From: Paramecium tetraurelia
Lineage: Eukaryota > Ciliophora > Oligohymenophorea > Peniculida > Parameciidae
Assembly: GCF_000165425.1 (NCBI RefSeq)
Contig: NW_001799288.1
Coordinates: 275,067-339,066 of the forward strand
Direction: 5' to 3'
DNA: 64,000 bases
In this document: positions 51,170-62,283 of the stretch, in pieces
Layout: every line of letters starts with the position of its first letter
Numbering within the stretch: position 1 is the stretch's first letter
Position numbers and translations under genes: made by a program
The notes under the pieces: model-generated
Told to the model about the DNA's origin: nothing
Database searches by the model: none
What the model saw: the letters and a program-made list of their open reading frames with translations, nothing else

Positions 51170-52387
51170 TCAAAAGCAATTTTTGCTTTTTTGGGAGATT
51201 TATGAAACTACAATTATTTTGTTTCCATTAGGGTAGTTAAAGACTTCTGTCTAAGTTTATGATTCAGTCTTTATTTTTTTTCTGCTTGCCTAAATTTTAT
51301 TAAGGCATCTGAGTAATAAGGATAAGATAACAAATAATACCTTTCTATATTCATTCCATGAAAATAAGGATGCAAAAGAGCCTGTTACGCAGTTATTCTC
51401 TAAGAAGGATCAAGAATAAGCATTGAATCAATTAGGTTTACTAATAATGGAGGCATTTTTTTCTCAAGCAAGGTATGAAGGGTTCTTTCTTTTGGATCTT
51501 CAGTAATAAGAGTAGAGTAGTTTTTGAGTGAAGTCACTCCCAACCAGTTTTCTATTGATTATTATCGAGAAGTATACCTTCAACTGGAGTTCCACAGAAT
51601 TTCAGAATCTGATTGAAACTAGCGACTTCAGATGGTCCTTTAAAAGGATTGCTTTTAAAGAGCAATTAAATAAATAGCACTCCTGCAGACCAAACATCAA
51701 CCTTAGAGCAATATTTTTAACCTAATATTAGTCATTTAATAAACCAAGGAACACTTCCGGAGCCCTGTATGAATGATTTTGAATTCGTGTTGTTTGTGGC
51801 TTTTATTTATTTAAATTTTGAGCCATTCCCAAATCACAAATTTTAATTTCTAAATTTCTATATAAAATGTTGTTAGCTAAAATAGTAATATATGATCTTA
51901 CGTTTTATATCTCTATGGACGATTCCTTATTTGTGTAAGTAAGCCAAGCCTTAAAGCACTTGAAACATGATCAGTTTGACTTATTGTTCTGAGAAGGTGT
52001 CTCTTCTTAAGGCAGTTAGTAAGTCTTCTTCCATATATTCCATAATTAAGTAGGTTTTATTCTATCCACAAGCTAAATCCTTTAAAGCGACAATTTGTTC
52101 ACATTTTACGGATTTAAGTATTTCAATTTCCCTTAAGGCTTATACATTAATCTTGAATTAAATAAAATAGCAAACCCCTTAATCAGCATTGCTATGACGC
52201 AATTCTTTGATAGCAACTGTTTCTTTGGTGCGCAAATTTACACCTCGATATACAGTTCTAGGAATAAGAATAAAATATACCCGTATTGACCATAGCCTAG
52301 AATCTTTTAGAGAATGTACTTTTTTTTTAATTCATCTGTTTACATTGAAGAAGAAGATATTCGTTAGAAAGTAAATTCCTGATTCAT
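51170..52387 (-). CDS. CDK-like (CMGC) protein kinase
   Basis: Catalytic domain motifs: GYGQYGTVYRG loop, VAIKELRH, a C-helix INVQALREIEIL matching the PSTAIRE position, MEYMEEDLL hinge, HRDIKPNNI, DLG for DFG, SYRAPEV, DVWSAGVLF, and a CMGC-type CGTPVEENWLGVTSL insert followed by DPSQRITAQQALLHPYF. Tiny introns interrupt after YGQY, within the activation-lobe codons (after DIK), after CGTPVE, before QAL and after NIER. Start ATG 52387 (MNQEFTFQRISSSS); TGA 51170-51172. CDK-type kinases act with cyclins in cell cycle or transcription; the partner cannot be read here. The C-tail after the kinase is short. Confidence 0.9.
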
Positions 52388-53658
52388 AGAAATAGGAAAT
52401 TTATTAATTGTATAAATTAATGCAAATTTTCGGCAAAGAATTATGATTAGGCACAATATTTTATTATCAAAAATAGAAAAAAAATTTAAATTAATCAAAT
52501 GACATAATTATCACCCTAATAAAATAAACTTGTCATAATCAGCCGATATCATGTCTTCTTATCAATAAATCTATACCAAAAATATAAATGATTTAATTAT
52601 TTATTGACTAACTACCATTCTATTTCAAAGCCTAAAAGCAATAATTAGCCATCCTTAAATTTACGCTAACTAAATAACAATAAATTATTTTTGAAATTAT
52701 GTATTAATTGCGAATTATCTGAAATAAAAATACTGGTATATTATTGAATCAATAATGTAAATACAATTTCTGAACATTAATTCACTCATAGTACTAAAAT
52801 TATTCTATGCTCTTATAATAATCTTCAATAATCAACAAATTTCATTAAATAATCCAGAAATTAATATTATTGGCTCCTTATTCTAAAGAATTTATCATTA
52901 TCTTGGATATTATGAATTCGCAATTTTATTATCATAATTTATTACAACAGCAAAATAACTTAAAATCAACATAATATATAATTAATTCATTTAAAACATA
53001 TGCTAAAAGATAAATAGAAAAGCAATAGCATAATTTGTACCGATAAAATGAATATACATCGATTTATTAAGGATTATAACATATTATCAATATACAAATG
53101 GGGTATTGAAAATTTGTATATTAAAGAGGGACTACTTTATGATCATAAATAAATTTGAATTGTAATTATATAAGAGCTATTTAAATTCAAGTATCTACTA
53201 TCAAAATTTAAGTGGAGGAAAATAAAAGAATTGCAATAAAAAATTCACAATTTTAAATGATTCCCCTTATAATACAATTATTGATATTAATGGGCATGTT
53301 AGGATATTAATGATAATTTTAGATTTTTTTATATTTTTTCTTCAAAAATCTGCTCTCATCTATTAAATAAGACTTTTTTATTTATTTACTCTTGAATAAT
53401 ATAAAGAAAAAATAAACTTAAAAACAATGACTAGCATTATGACTTAAATCGATTTTTAAAATAAATAATTATTTCTAATTTTTACTTTTTTAGAATGGAA
53501 ATAATTATTTATAGAGAAAAAAATGATATAATTTTGATAAGAGATTGTTAATTGCTAAACTCAAATGTTTCTTAACTACTTGATAATAGAACTATTGTAT
53601 AACATAATTAATAGTAGAAACACTTCTTCATAAATTATTTATATTATTTATCTATATT
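52388..53658. other. Long AT-rich gap, no gene seen
   Basis: About 1.27 kb with no convincing coding frame on either strand after recoding TAA/TAG. It contains only simple AT-rich sequence and scattered short T/A runs. Confidence 0.45.
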
Positions 53659-54459
53659 TCATATCATAATCATAATAATAGCCATGATTAAAACATAGAT
53701 TATTTTTCCTGCACAAACATCGCATTTGTTTGAACTACTTGACCATCTATAGGTGTACTTTGTTTAGTTGTAACAAGTATTTATGTTAAGTGCAGATGTA
53801 TCGGTAGCAGAAATACAACTACTATTGGCAGCATTCCATTAGCACAACTAAAATATCAATTTATTAAGTTAAGTTTAATAGTAGGTGCAAGTATTATTAT
53901 TTCCATACTAAGCACAGCTTGCTTATGTACAATTATTGAGTGTAGCATTCCATAGACATGCGTTTCCAACCTTTGAGCAAGAATTTGAATTCAATTGAGC
54001 ACAACTTGAAACTTCTGAACATCCACTATTACTCCAATAGCAAACTCCATTAGATGAGATAGTTAAATCACAGATTGTTTAATTTGAATATGATGAACAA
54101 GACTTTAAGGCTTCTTCGCTGGCGCAGTTCTTACCATCAGATTATGGGCAGTTTTTTGATTTTGCTAAGCAATCTGCTTGATTGGCTCCAGTTAATTAAT
54201 TGCAAAGTGTAAAATCAACACATCCTTTGCCATTCCACATACACTTCAAATTGTTGGCACAATTTGTTTGATCACTTATGGATGAACAAGATACGGTTGA
54301 ACATGAGCTAGCTTTTGAATCCCAAGAACATATAGGTTAAGATTGAGCACAATCCTATTATGTTGTCAAATCACCACATGTGCATTTATTAAGAGCATTA
54401 AAAGTCAATTAAGCATAGGTGATGGAGATCAATAAAATTGCCAAACTCAATTTTTTCAT
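53659..54459 (-). CDS. Cys-rich secreted/surface protein, second family member
   Basis: Intronless 266-residue reading. Signal peptide MKKLSLAILLISITYAQ, then repeated Cys units (CTCGDLTTQQDC, CSWDSKASSC, CMWNGKGC, CYWSNSGC, CLWNATLNNC) and a hydrophobic C-terminus (IIYVLIMAIIMIMI) before TGA. Same architecture as 21371-22294 and 59024-59731: about 250-300 residues, spaced C-x-W-[NS] units and a tail fit for a GPI anchor or membrane insertion. Likely on the cell surface or in secretory granules. Confidence 0.83.
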
Positions 54460-55457
54460 TTTTTAATAAATATTAATATTCCATATTTTAATAATTGGGA
54501 CCTTATAATCACTGCTTTTAGCGCATACTATATTAATTATTATCGTATTTTGTTAGAATATGAATTTTGAACTCTTTTTGCAATTGCTCTCCTTAAAAAA
54601 GGAAAATAAGATTCTATTTTTCTGAAATATTTATAATTAGAATTTAGGATTAAAAATATACTAATACTAAAAGTATTACTAATAAGGAAACAAACATATG
54701 TATAAATTTGTATTAAATTGAGAAAAACATAAAGAAATAATCATATTTATCTCTATCCTTTGTGAATTTCCAATTTCATTTATAAAATCTCATTTTTCCA
54801 AAATCCTTTATTTATATTTTAATCTGTGAAAAATACTTCCTCTACATTGAAGATGAATTTACAACTAAAACCTATATTTTCTATACCTAACATTCATACT
54901 TAAGTAGATAGAGGCTCAACGGGCACAGAATTGACTGTTATTCTTAACCAAAATAGATTGCACAATCTCTTTATATTTTAAAATTTTTTTTTTGATAATA
55001 TAAATATTTGTTTTTTGCTCTATTTAACACATTAAATTATGACACTTAGTTATGACAATTCACTTTTAATTTTATCAAAATCTAATTATTCATTGATGTT
55101 GAGAACTTTATGGACTCGATTTTAAATTTACTGACCAATCTGGTACCTCAGAAATATAGAACTGAAAACTTAATCGAGATAATATATAATGTCATTATAT
55201 TTGTCAAAATTTACAAAGGCTAATATTTAGTTTTTAACTATTCATTGTATTACATGAAATTCGGAAATATGTAATACATTTTATTGTCCTAATGATTAAT
55301 AAGTATACTACAGAAAGTATTTTTGGGACAAATGTTGAATAGTAGCATATAATTTCATAGTCTTTATGCCTATATGTGATAGATAGATATATATATATAT
55401 AAATGAATTTTTCAAATAAAATTTAATAATAATTATACTGATATTGGTATATTTTAC
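54460..55457. other. AT-rich gap, no gene seen
   Basis: About 1 kb between the start of the Cys-rich gene (-) and the stop of the SPX-EXS gene (-). No coding frame or structured element stands out; a short TA tandem repeat lies at about 55387-55402. Confidence 0.45.
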
Positions 55458-57634
55458 TCAAGAATACTAATTAATCAATTTTATGTAATATTCTGTTTAT
55501 AATTGTTATCTGATCTTTTTTCGATCTATTGAACTATTCATCTTCATTATTTATTAATCATAAGGTTATTATAATAGTATTTCAATCGCTTGCTTATTGA
55601 AGTTCAGTTATGTATTTCTAGTAAATTCTTAAGACAACCTTTAAAATTCAAGGACTGATATATTGTAAGCATTGGATTATCGAACCTTTGCTAAGATTTC
55701 TCCTTTCTATTCGAAAGGATATACTAAATCTTTAGATGATCTAAACCGTCTGAGATTGAGGATATGTTCTTTTTCAACTTTGATTAAATTATGAATAAAT
55801 CCTAATCATAATTATAATAAGACATTACGTCTTGTTAGTTCCATGATTCCCACAATCATAATAAATAGTTACTAGTTTGGAATCTTTAAATATAAATACA
55901 TTTAAGGACTGATTGTAAATGTCCAAGCTGAAATAACAAACATATTTAATATAATGAGAAAATAATAGAAATGTGGATTAATGAAAGCTAAATCACTTCT
56001 TAAGAACTTAAATTTAGAATCTGGTTATAAGAATAACCAATCATTTTTAATTTCCCAATATTATTATAGGATTGTGAATGTACCAGCCAATATTATCCAT
56101 AAAATGGCATCAGTTTTATCAAATTTATTCAAACATCCAACAATACCAACAGATACAGCAAGTAAATTCTTTAAAAAATTCCACATTTCTAAAGTGTTGT
56201 AAAATTTACCATTTTTTTTAGCCAAAGTTAAACAATGTAAACATTTTAGAGAAAATACAACTACTAAACATATGTCTCCTACTATTCGCTGTCCTGATTC
56301 ACACTCCTTATAATGTATTATCTCCTCATTATCATTGAATAACTTAATTATATAATCACGCTTACATCGTTCGAATAATAACATATTGTGTATTCTAGGT
56401 CTCTTATTGGAGAAAAAAGAGATACAAATTAATCCAGAACAAAAGTGTATCTAGCATCATAGGATAGAAAATGGGTGAACAAAGCCCCTTTTAGCATTCT
56501 ATACATCCATCGTCTACCTTGCCCATTGAATTTCTTAATTGTTGGAATCAATAAATAGCCAAAAAATATTACCCAATATAGAAGTGGAAGTATTTTTACA
56601 ATTTGTTTATAGTCTTTAAATGCTATTTCTTCGACTTAGATGCAAGTAATTAAGAATAACAGCAAATATATAGTGCTTAAGAAACTTACTCTTTTAATAA
56701 CTTCAGTTAATGTAGAGAAGTGATGGTTAAATCCTAAATAAAGTTTGTAATTAATTTAATATTTAATCCATATATATTAATCCAGAGTCAATAACCAATA
56801 ATATATTAGTAATAGCCCACCTCCTCTAATTGAAGGAAATATCGGAGAAAATAATTCTTCATTTTCAGGATCCAACATACCCTCCAATCTCATCAATAAT
56901 AAAATTGTTATAACCACCACACTAACGCCAAAAAATAGCCCAAATAAATAAATGTTTGTGGATCCAGCCTTTTTCTTTGCTGAATACTTTTCCAAATTTT
57001 TTCTGCATGTATCTGGATCATAAGGATAAAAATTGAAGCTTAACAATTAATGGGTTTTAGATTTGTCATCATCCAATTTGAGATTTAATTAATCGAGTAT
57101 TGCTCTGTCTTTTACTAAAATGTCAATCTTAAAACAGTATTGCACTTCATACTAGAGTTACTGCATAATTCTTGTGTGCAATTAAATAAATGATTGAAAT
57201 TATAACTATTACATATAAAGTTCATAGAACTATTGCTTTAAACACTCTTTCTTTCTTTTATGATATTAGTCCTATATTTGCATTAACTTTATTTACTCTT
57301 GTAATTATTGTGATTTGCATAATAAATCTTAATACTTATAAAGAATAAATGATTCTATTTTTTATAATTCCTAATCCAAAACTAATAATAATGAAGATTT
57401 GTCTTTATCTATTTTATCTTTTATTTCTAAATTTTAAACCAATTCATAATATTTCATAGGTTTGACAATCTTAAGACTATTTTTTTGATGACGAAATTCT
57501 CCTGCCACGATCATCAAATGTTCAAGGGTTTCATAATCCAAATATAATCTCAGCCATTCAGGTACCATTTCTTATCTGTATTATTCCTAATCAATCTTCT
57601 CCAAATAAGAAGGCAAGGCATCAAAGAAATTCAT
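55458..57634 (-). CDS. SPX-EXS protein, XPR1/PHO1/SYG1-type phosphate exporter
   Basis: About 717 residues with one intron (56343-56365). The N-terminal SPX-like domain starts MNFFDALPSYLEKI with VPEWLRLYLDYETLEHLM, then coiled segments (QDQYHKRKKECLKQQ). TM helices follow (YLFGLFFGVSVVVITILLL and others), then the EXS domain: RRWMYRMLKGAL, VLDQFVSLFSPIRDLEYTIC, LEMWNFLKNLLAVSVGI, QYWEIKNDWLFLQPDSKF, RSDLAFINPHFYYFLIILN and EKEHILNLRRFRSSKDLVY. In animals, plants and yeast this family senses inositol polyphosphates through SPX and exports phosphate. Start ATG 57634 matches the SPX N-terminus. The C-terminal extension beyond the EXS block is about 75 residues and polar. Confidence 0.9.
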
Positions 57635-58235
57635 TATTTTTGTTTTATTAAGTAAATTTTCATATAGAATTTTTATATTCTCTAATAGTTATCAAACTAA
57701 TTTCAAAATTACTCATCAATAAAATACTTCTTAAATATATATAGACGTACCAAACAATTATTTATAATACTCAATATTCTTAACACAAAGCAAATTTTCA
57801 ATAATTCTCTTGAAATAAATAATTATTAATAATTTGTATTATCAAATAAATTTCAACTGAACCCCTGTCGATATTGGATTTCAAATTATGATTCTAGCTA
57901 TAAATCTAATCAATTAATCAAATACATCTTACTAAAGAAGTCTTGATATATCTGAAAAGAAAGCGAACTTTAAAAATAAAATTAACACTATAAATATCCT
58001 TATTATAATTACTATGATATATTAAATTTTTGAATTGTGATTTTCCTCTCTAGACCCTCATCTCTTGTAAATGCAGCATGATTTTCAATTTTAGGAAGCA
58101 ATATAGTTTTTGTATAAATATGATGCTTTATCTATTTGTTAATCAGTAATGAGTGGCTAAAAATGACTCTTTAATTCTGTTTAAGACTCAAACTTAAATT
58201 TAGCAGTGGAAAAATAATTTATTTTAATTTAATAT
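57635..58235. promoter_or_regulatory. Divergent spacer (SPX-EXS / hypothetical gene)
   Basis: 601 nt between head-to-head start codons, so probably both promoters. The region is AT-rich. The minus-strand readings that extend through it into 58530 are rejected because the plus strand gives a better protein there. Confidence 0.4.
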
Positions 58236-58788
58236 ATGTCAGAATTTAATAGAAAAAAATTCTAATCACTATTTTTAGCAATAACTAATATTAGTGACAA
58301 TCTTATTATATTTCCAAAAAGCACCAGGAGTATTTGGATACGATTCCATTCTTCCTTGGACGCTTTAAGATCTAGATTAATGAATAGGATTTTAGTTAAG
58401 CATCATAATAGAAACATAATCGTTAACAATAGTATGTATTTCTTAAGTTCTTATATCAAAACTCTCTCTATACCCAAACAAATTTAAAAACTAACATTAA
58501 CAGGTCTAAATATCAAGACAACCATATCGATTTCTTCAAATTTTATACATATATTTCAATTACAGGACAATAGGAGAATTTCTATTTCAAGAAAAGTTGA
58601 AGAAAGAGAAGCAATTGATAGTCAAATATAAAGGAATCTAGTTGTTAGATGGATTCTATTGGAGATAGTAAGGGAATTGGCTATTATAACCTCCTTCCCA
58701 ATAAGGAGATGAAAAAAAGTTAGACTATTTTTTTGTTACCAATCTGTTTGTGAGAGACTAAGACTTGAAAGCCCAATAACGCACTTGA
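58236..58788 (+). CDS. Hypothetical protein with two frame breaks
   Basis: Not recognised. ATG 58236 reads MSEFNRKKFQSLFLAITNIS. A one-base gap in the A run 58316-58320 leads into KHQEYLDTIPFFLGRFKIQI and SLYTQTNLKTNINRSKYQDN. A second one-base gap near 58561-58570 leads into TIGEFLFQEKLKKEKQLIVK and ENDING readings KGIQLLDGFYWRQQGNWLL before TGA 58786-58788. The FFLGRFKIQINEQDFS stretch resembles the start of an FHA-type fold only loosely. Each segment is convincingly protein-like; the order is natural; the breaks may be sequence errors or decay. Confidence 0.5.
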
Positions 58789-59023
58789 TTCTACTTAGTA
58801 AATTAGGTTTATGAATGAAAATTTCTCCATTTTGATCATGTTTGTAAGAAAATTTATTTTGAAAAAAAAAAATCTAAATTGAAGTTTAATTTTCAACATT
58901 AATACAAAAAATAAGAATTTTTGAATTTTTTAAAAATTATTTAAATTCGATGTCACTTTGATTTACCTGTCACGATTCAAATCCGAAATTGAATTTCAAT
59001 TAGAACATTAATTAAAAATAAAA

Positions 59024-59731
59024 ATGAACTACTCAACTATTTTATTGATTGGATTGGTTGTCTCTATCAATGGAGCCATTACCTATAAGATTGGCTCTGA
59101 AGTATGTTCTTGTGATACATTTTCGACAAGTGCTGATTGTGGTTAGCTTGCATCGAGTTGTGAATGGGTATCAAACGAATGCCAAGATATTAATTGTACA
59201 ACTAAAACTACCATTGGAGATTGTAATAAAAATGGATGTGCATTCACAACAGCAAGCAAATGCGAAAAGAAAACATCTTGTGCTAATTACAAATACGATT
59301 CAACAACTGGTTGTAATAACATTGGATGTGATGCAGGCACTAAAGGAACTGATAATTTGTACCCTTGCAAAGATTTTGCAGCTACTACATCTTACATCAA
59401 AGATTGTGGAACCTACACAGCTGAAACAGATTGTGCAGCAGCCTCATGCAAATGGTCCACAAAATGTGTCCCTAAAACTTGTGCTGATTTAACTTAATAG
59501 ACATGCACAAATATAAGAGGTGAAGTTTACACTAATAGAACACTATGCACTTGGGATGCTACTAAGTCAGTATGTGCAGATGCTACAACTGGATTGACAA
59601 AGTCCTAATGTTTATCATACACTTTTGGAACTTATTCTTGGAATGAGGACAGTTCCGTTTGCGAAGAATGTTCATCAAGCTATGGAGAATTAATCATTAC
59701 ATCAGTGGTTCTGATTAACCTATTCTTATGA
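59024..59731 (+). CDS. Cys-rich secreted/surface protein, third family member
   Basis: Intronless 235 residues. Signal peptide MNYSTILLIGLVVSINGA, then Cys units (CSCDTFSTSADC, CEWVSNEC, CNNIGC, CAAASCKWSTKC, CTWDATKSVC) and a hydrophobic C-terminus (GELIITSVVLINLFL) before TGA. Architecture as in 21371-22294 and 53659-54459. A long standard-code ORF inside it (59049-59492) is an out-of-frame shadow. Confidence 0.83.
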
Positions 59732-59805
59732 AATTTCGATTTATATATGCACAATCAAATATTATTAATTTAAATTTTAATATTATATATCTTATTTATA
59801 ATTAC

Positions 59806-61683
59806 TCATTCTATTTGTAATATTTGTTGATTGCCTAATGTGTTTGCAAATGATATGACTTCTTGCACTTAATCTAAGTATTGGTTAGTAATATACTCTA
59901 AGATTCGTTCACTTGCACCTGATAAGAAATGGCAATTTTATTTAGCTCCTATTGATATCCCAGACCCATTTATATCCATAAAGAAAATCTTTACTTTTGG
60001 ATTTACTTCTGTTATATATGAATTCAAAAGATACTCAAAGCTAACGTTGTCCTTTCTAAAACATTTCTAAACAGCCATATCTGAAATTATAACAATGTTA
60101 TCACAGAAGATTTTTGGCTAATACAACAAATCCTCAATTGTTTGACCGATCATGGCATAATAATTCCCAATTTGTTTTCTTACCATGTCGCATTTTTTAA
60201 CAGATTCATATAGGTCCTCATCCGTGAAATTAACCCTTAAATAAGGTTCATTATTTTTTTATCCTCCAAAAATATAGAATTCCATATATTCGCATTTAAT
60301 TCTTAAGACCTATGATATTACAAAGGCAACTGTTTATAAGCTCTTATTTCCTAATTCATAACTCATTGATCCAGTTACATCAACAAAGATATGGGTTTTT
60401 CCAGGAATTGTGGGTATAGCATTAACAGCCATGTTAATAGCGTTTGAAATTAATTTATAAATTAAATTTGCTCTATCATTTTTCATTTAAATGAGTACTT
60501 CCAAGGTCTTATAATATTGCAACATTGTGACCTTGTTTTATTAAATTATTTAAGGATTGCTTAGGTATTATTGCAACAATGAGAATGCTTTTGGTGATAG
60601 ATAACCAGAAAGGATATTTCTAAGATTTCTAATAGTAGCTAAAAATGTAATTCTATTCTCTTTGATTAATTTATCCCACACTTTATCATTATTTTATTAA
60701 CTCAACTCCCTTTCCCAAGTGACAATCTTGGGTAGTTTCATTCTTTTCCCACATTTCTGTTATTCAAATACTCTGTCATCTTGTGGGAATAACTGTTTGA
60801 ATTCATCTTGGTTTAGAGGGTATCGACATCTCAATATACACATAACATTATATTTTGGTTGGCTTATGTGAAACATTTAAATAAGATCCTTCATGGAAAT
60901 GAATTTTCTTTCTAATGATTTAACTACTCTTTACTTTTTTGAGTATTTCAACTTTTTTTGAATTTGCTTTTATATTTACCTAGCCTTTTTCCTATCTTAT
61001 TTGATGATGACCTTCTTCTTTAACTTCTTCTCTGCTAATTACTAAAATTTTAGTTTTAAACCTCTTTTATGATACCTCTTCATAAACAAGGTTGGATCAA
61101 CTAATTCTGAAAATCTATAGATGATCCTTTTTCTCCTTCTATCTGAGCAGTATTTGGCCAATTAATGAATAGTAAATTATGGAAATTTGTTGGCTCCACA
61201 CTTTTAAAGCATTTTTGAGAAATTTAATTCTTTTCTACAATTTATACTGTAAGGGATGCATCTTTGATATCCATTTTAATATCCTTACCATTCAAGTTTC
61301 AAATAATACCGCATCAAATGTGAATATTCTGCAACTTCAATCAAATCAGTTGGTAATTTCACAATATAATTAAAATATTTCCTACAGTAAGGTTTGCAAG
61401 CATCATAACTTGTAGCAAAAGCTAGTATAAAATTTGATGTAGCTCTAACCAATAATCTATTTCTTGTGTAATAGGCTACTTGTAAGATAAATTCAGGATC
61501 TTTATCTGCAATCTAAAGAAGTGATTAAAACAATTCATCTCTTGTTCTATCTTGATCGGCATAATATTTTTTATCCTTCAAGATTTAGGAAGAAGCTATG
61601 TTGATTAATAGTTATCTTGGATCCTAAATTTGTTAACAAATTTGAGGATCATAGAATTTTTCTATAAGTTCATAAAATGACAT
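59806..61683 (-). CDS. TROVE plus vWA protein (Ro60/TEP1 type)
   Basis: RNA-binding TROVE domain followed by a von Willebrand A domain. Start ATG 61683 (MSFYELIEKFYDPQICQQ). TROVE-like blocks: DRTRDELFQSLLQIADKD, EFILQVAYYTRNRLLVRATS, SYDACKPYC and DKLIKENRITFLATIRNL. The vWA domain has the MIDAS motif DVTGSMS and later IVIISDMAVQKC. Ro60 proteins bind misfolded and Y RNAs; the TEP1/p80 branch is associated with vault and, in Tetrahymena, telomerase preparations. Length (about 600 residues) is closer to Ro60 than to vault TEP1, which is much larger. TGA 59806-59808. Tiny introns are expected; the middle part was not resolved codon by codon. Confidence 0.85.
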
Positions 61684-61693
61684 GACAATTATT

Positions 61694-62103
61694 TCAATTT
61701 TTAATAATAATTAAATTTAAATCAATCTGCTCCTTGATATAAGTCTCTACCCTCTGTAATAAATATAACATAGTCACTTCCAAAGGCAGAAAGTCAATTA
61801 AGTTATTTAATAAGGCGAGTTATTGATCCTATGAATCCTTATTACCTTATTATTTAAGTCCAAGCTACTTAAATGTTATAGACTAAATTCAGTAATCTAA
61901 AATCAGCAGCTTCATTTATAATATCTGATGAATTCATGGATTAAAATAAAGATTTTTCCAGAATTTTATTTTAAATGCATTTCTAGAGTTTAGATTTTAA
62001 TAGATTTTTCAATGTATTTTTAACTTCCTAATCTGATACCTAATTATCAAGTCACCTTAACAGAATTAATTTTCTTTAAATTTAAATAATAATATGGTGT
62101 CAT
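61694..62103 (-). CDS. Small helical hypothetical protein
   Basis: A 120-residue reading with introns 62028-62055 (28 nt) and 61865-61883 (19 nt, near the lower limit for such introns). Starts MTPYYYLNLKKINSVKEVKN and is mostly amphipathic helix (ALLNNLIDFLPLEVTMLYLL). It ends at TGA 61694-61696, 10 nt before the TROVE start codon on the same strand. Function unknown. Confidence 0.55.
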
Positions 62104-62283
62104 TAATTGGTCATTAATTTGATTAATTGATTTCATTATTATTTTTTATAAATATATGATAAAGAAATAAATAAGCTCGATCTAATAGGTTGTTAAGACA
62201 GGAACTTAGATTGTGGAATATTCCTGGTTTTAGCATCATCAAGTTTTCAGTGAGCCTCCTATAAGCAACTGGAAATAGACAAT
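62104..62283. promoter_or_regulatory. Divergent promoter region
   Basis: 180 nt between head-to-head starts of the small hypothetical gene (-) and the kinase (+). Inferred from layout only. The standard-code minus ORF crossing it is a shadow. Confidence 0.4.

Noticed and set aside
57980-58530. Minus-strand reading with ATG near 58420
   Set aside because: Conflicts with the plus-strand gene 58236-58788, whose segments are more protein-like; the minus reading needed a 37-nt intron and still broke.
59049-59492. 147-aa standard-code plus ORF
   Set aside because: Out-of-frame shadow of the Cys-rich gene 59024-59731, whose own frame has a signal peptide and regular Cys units.
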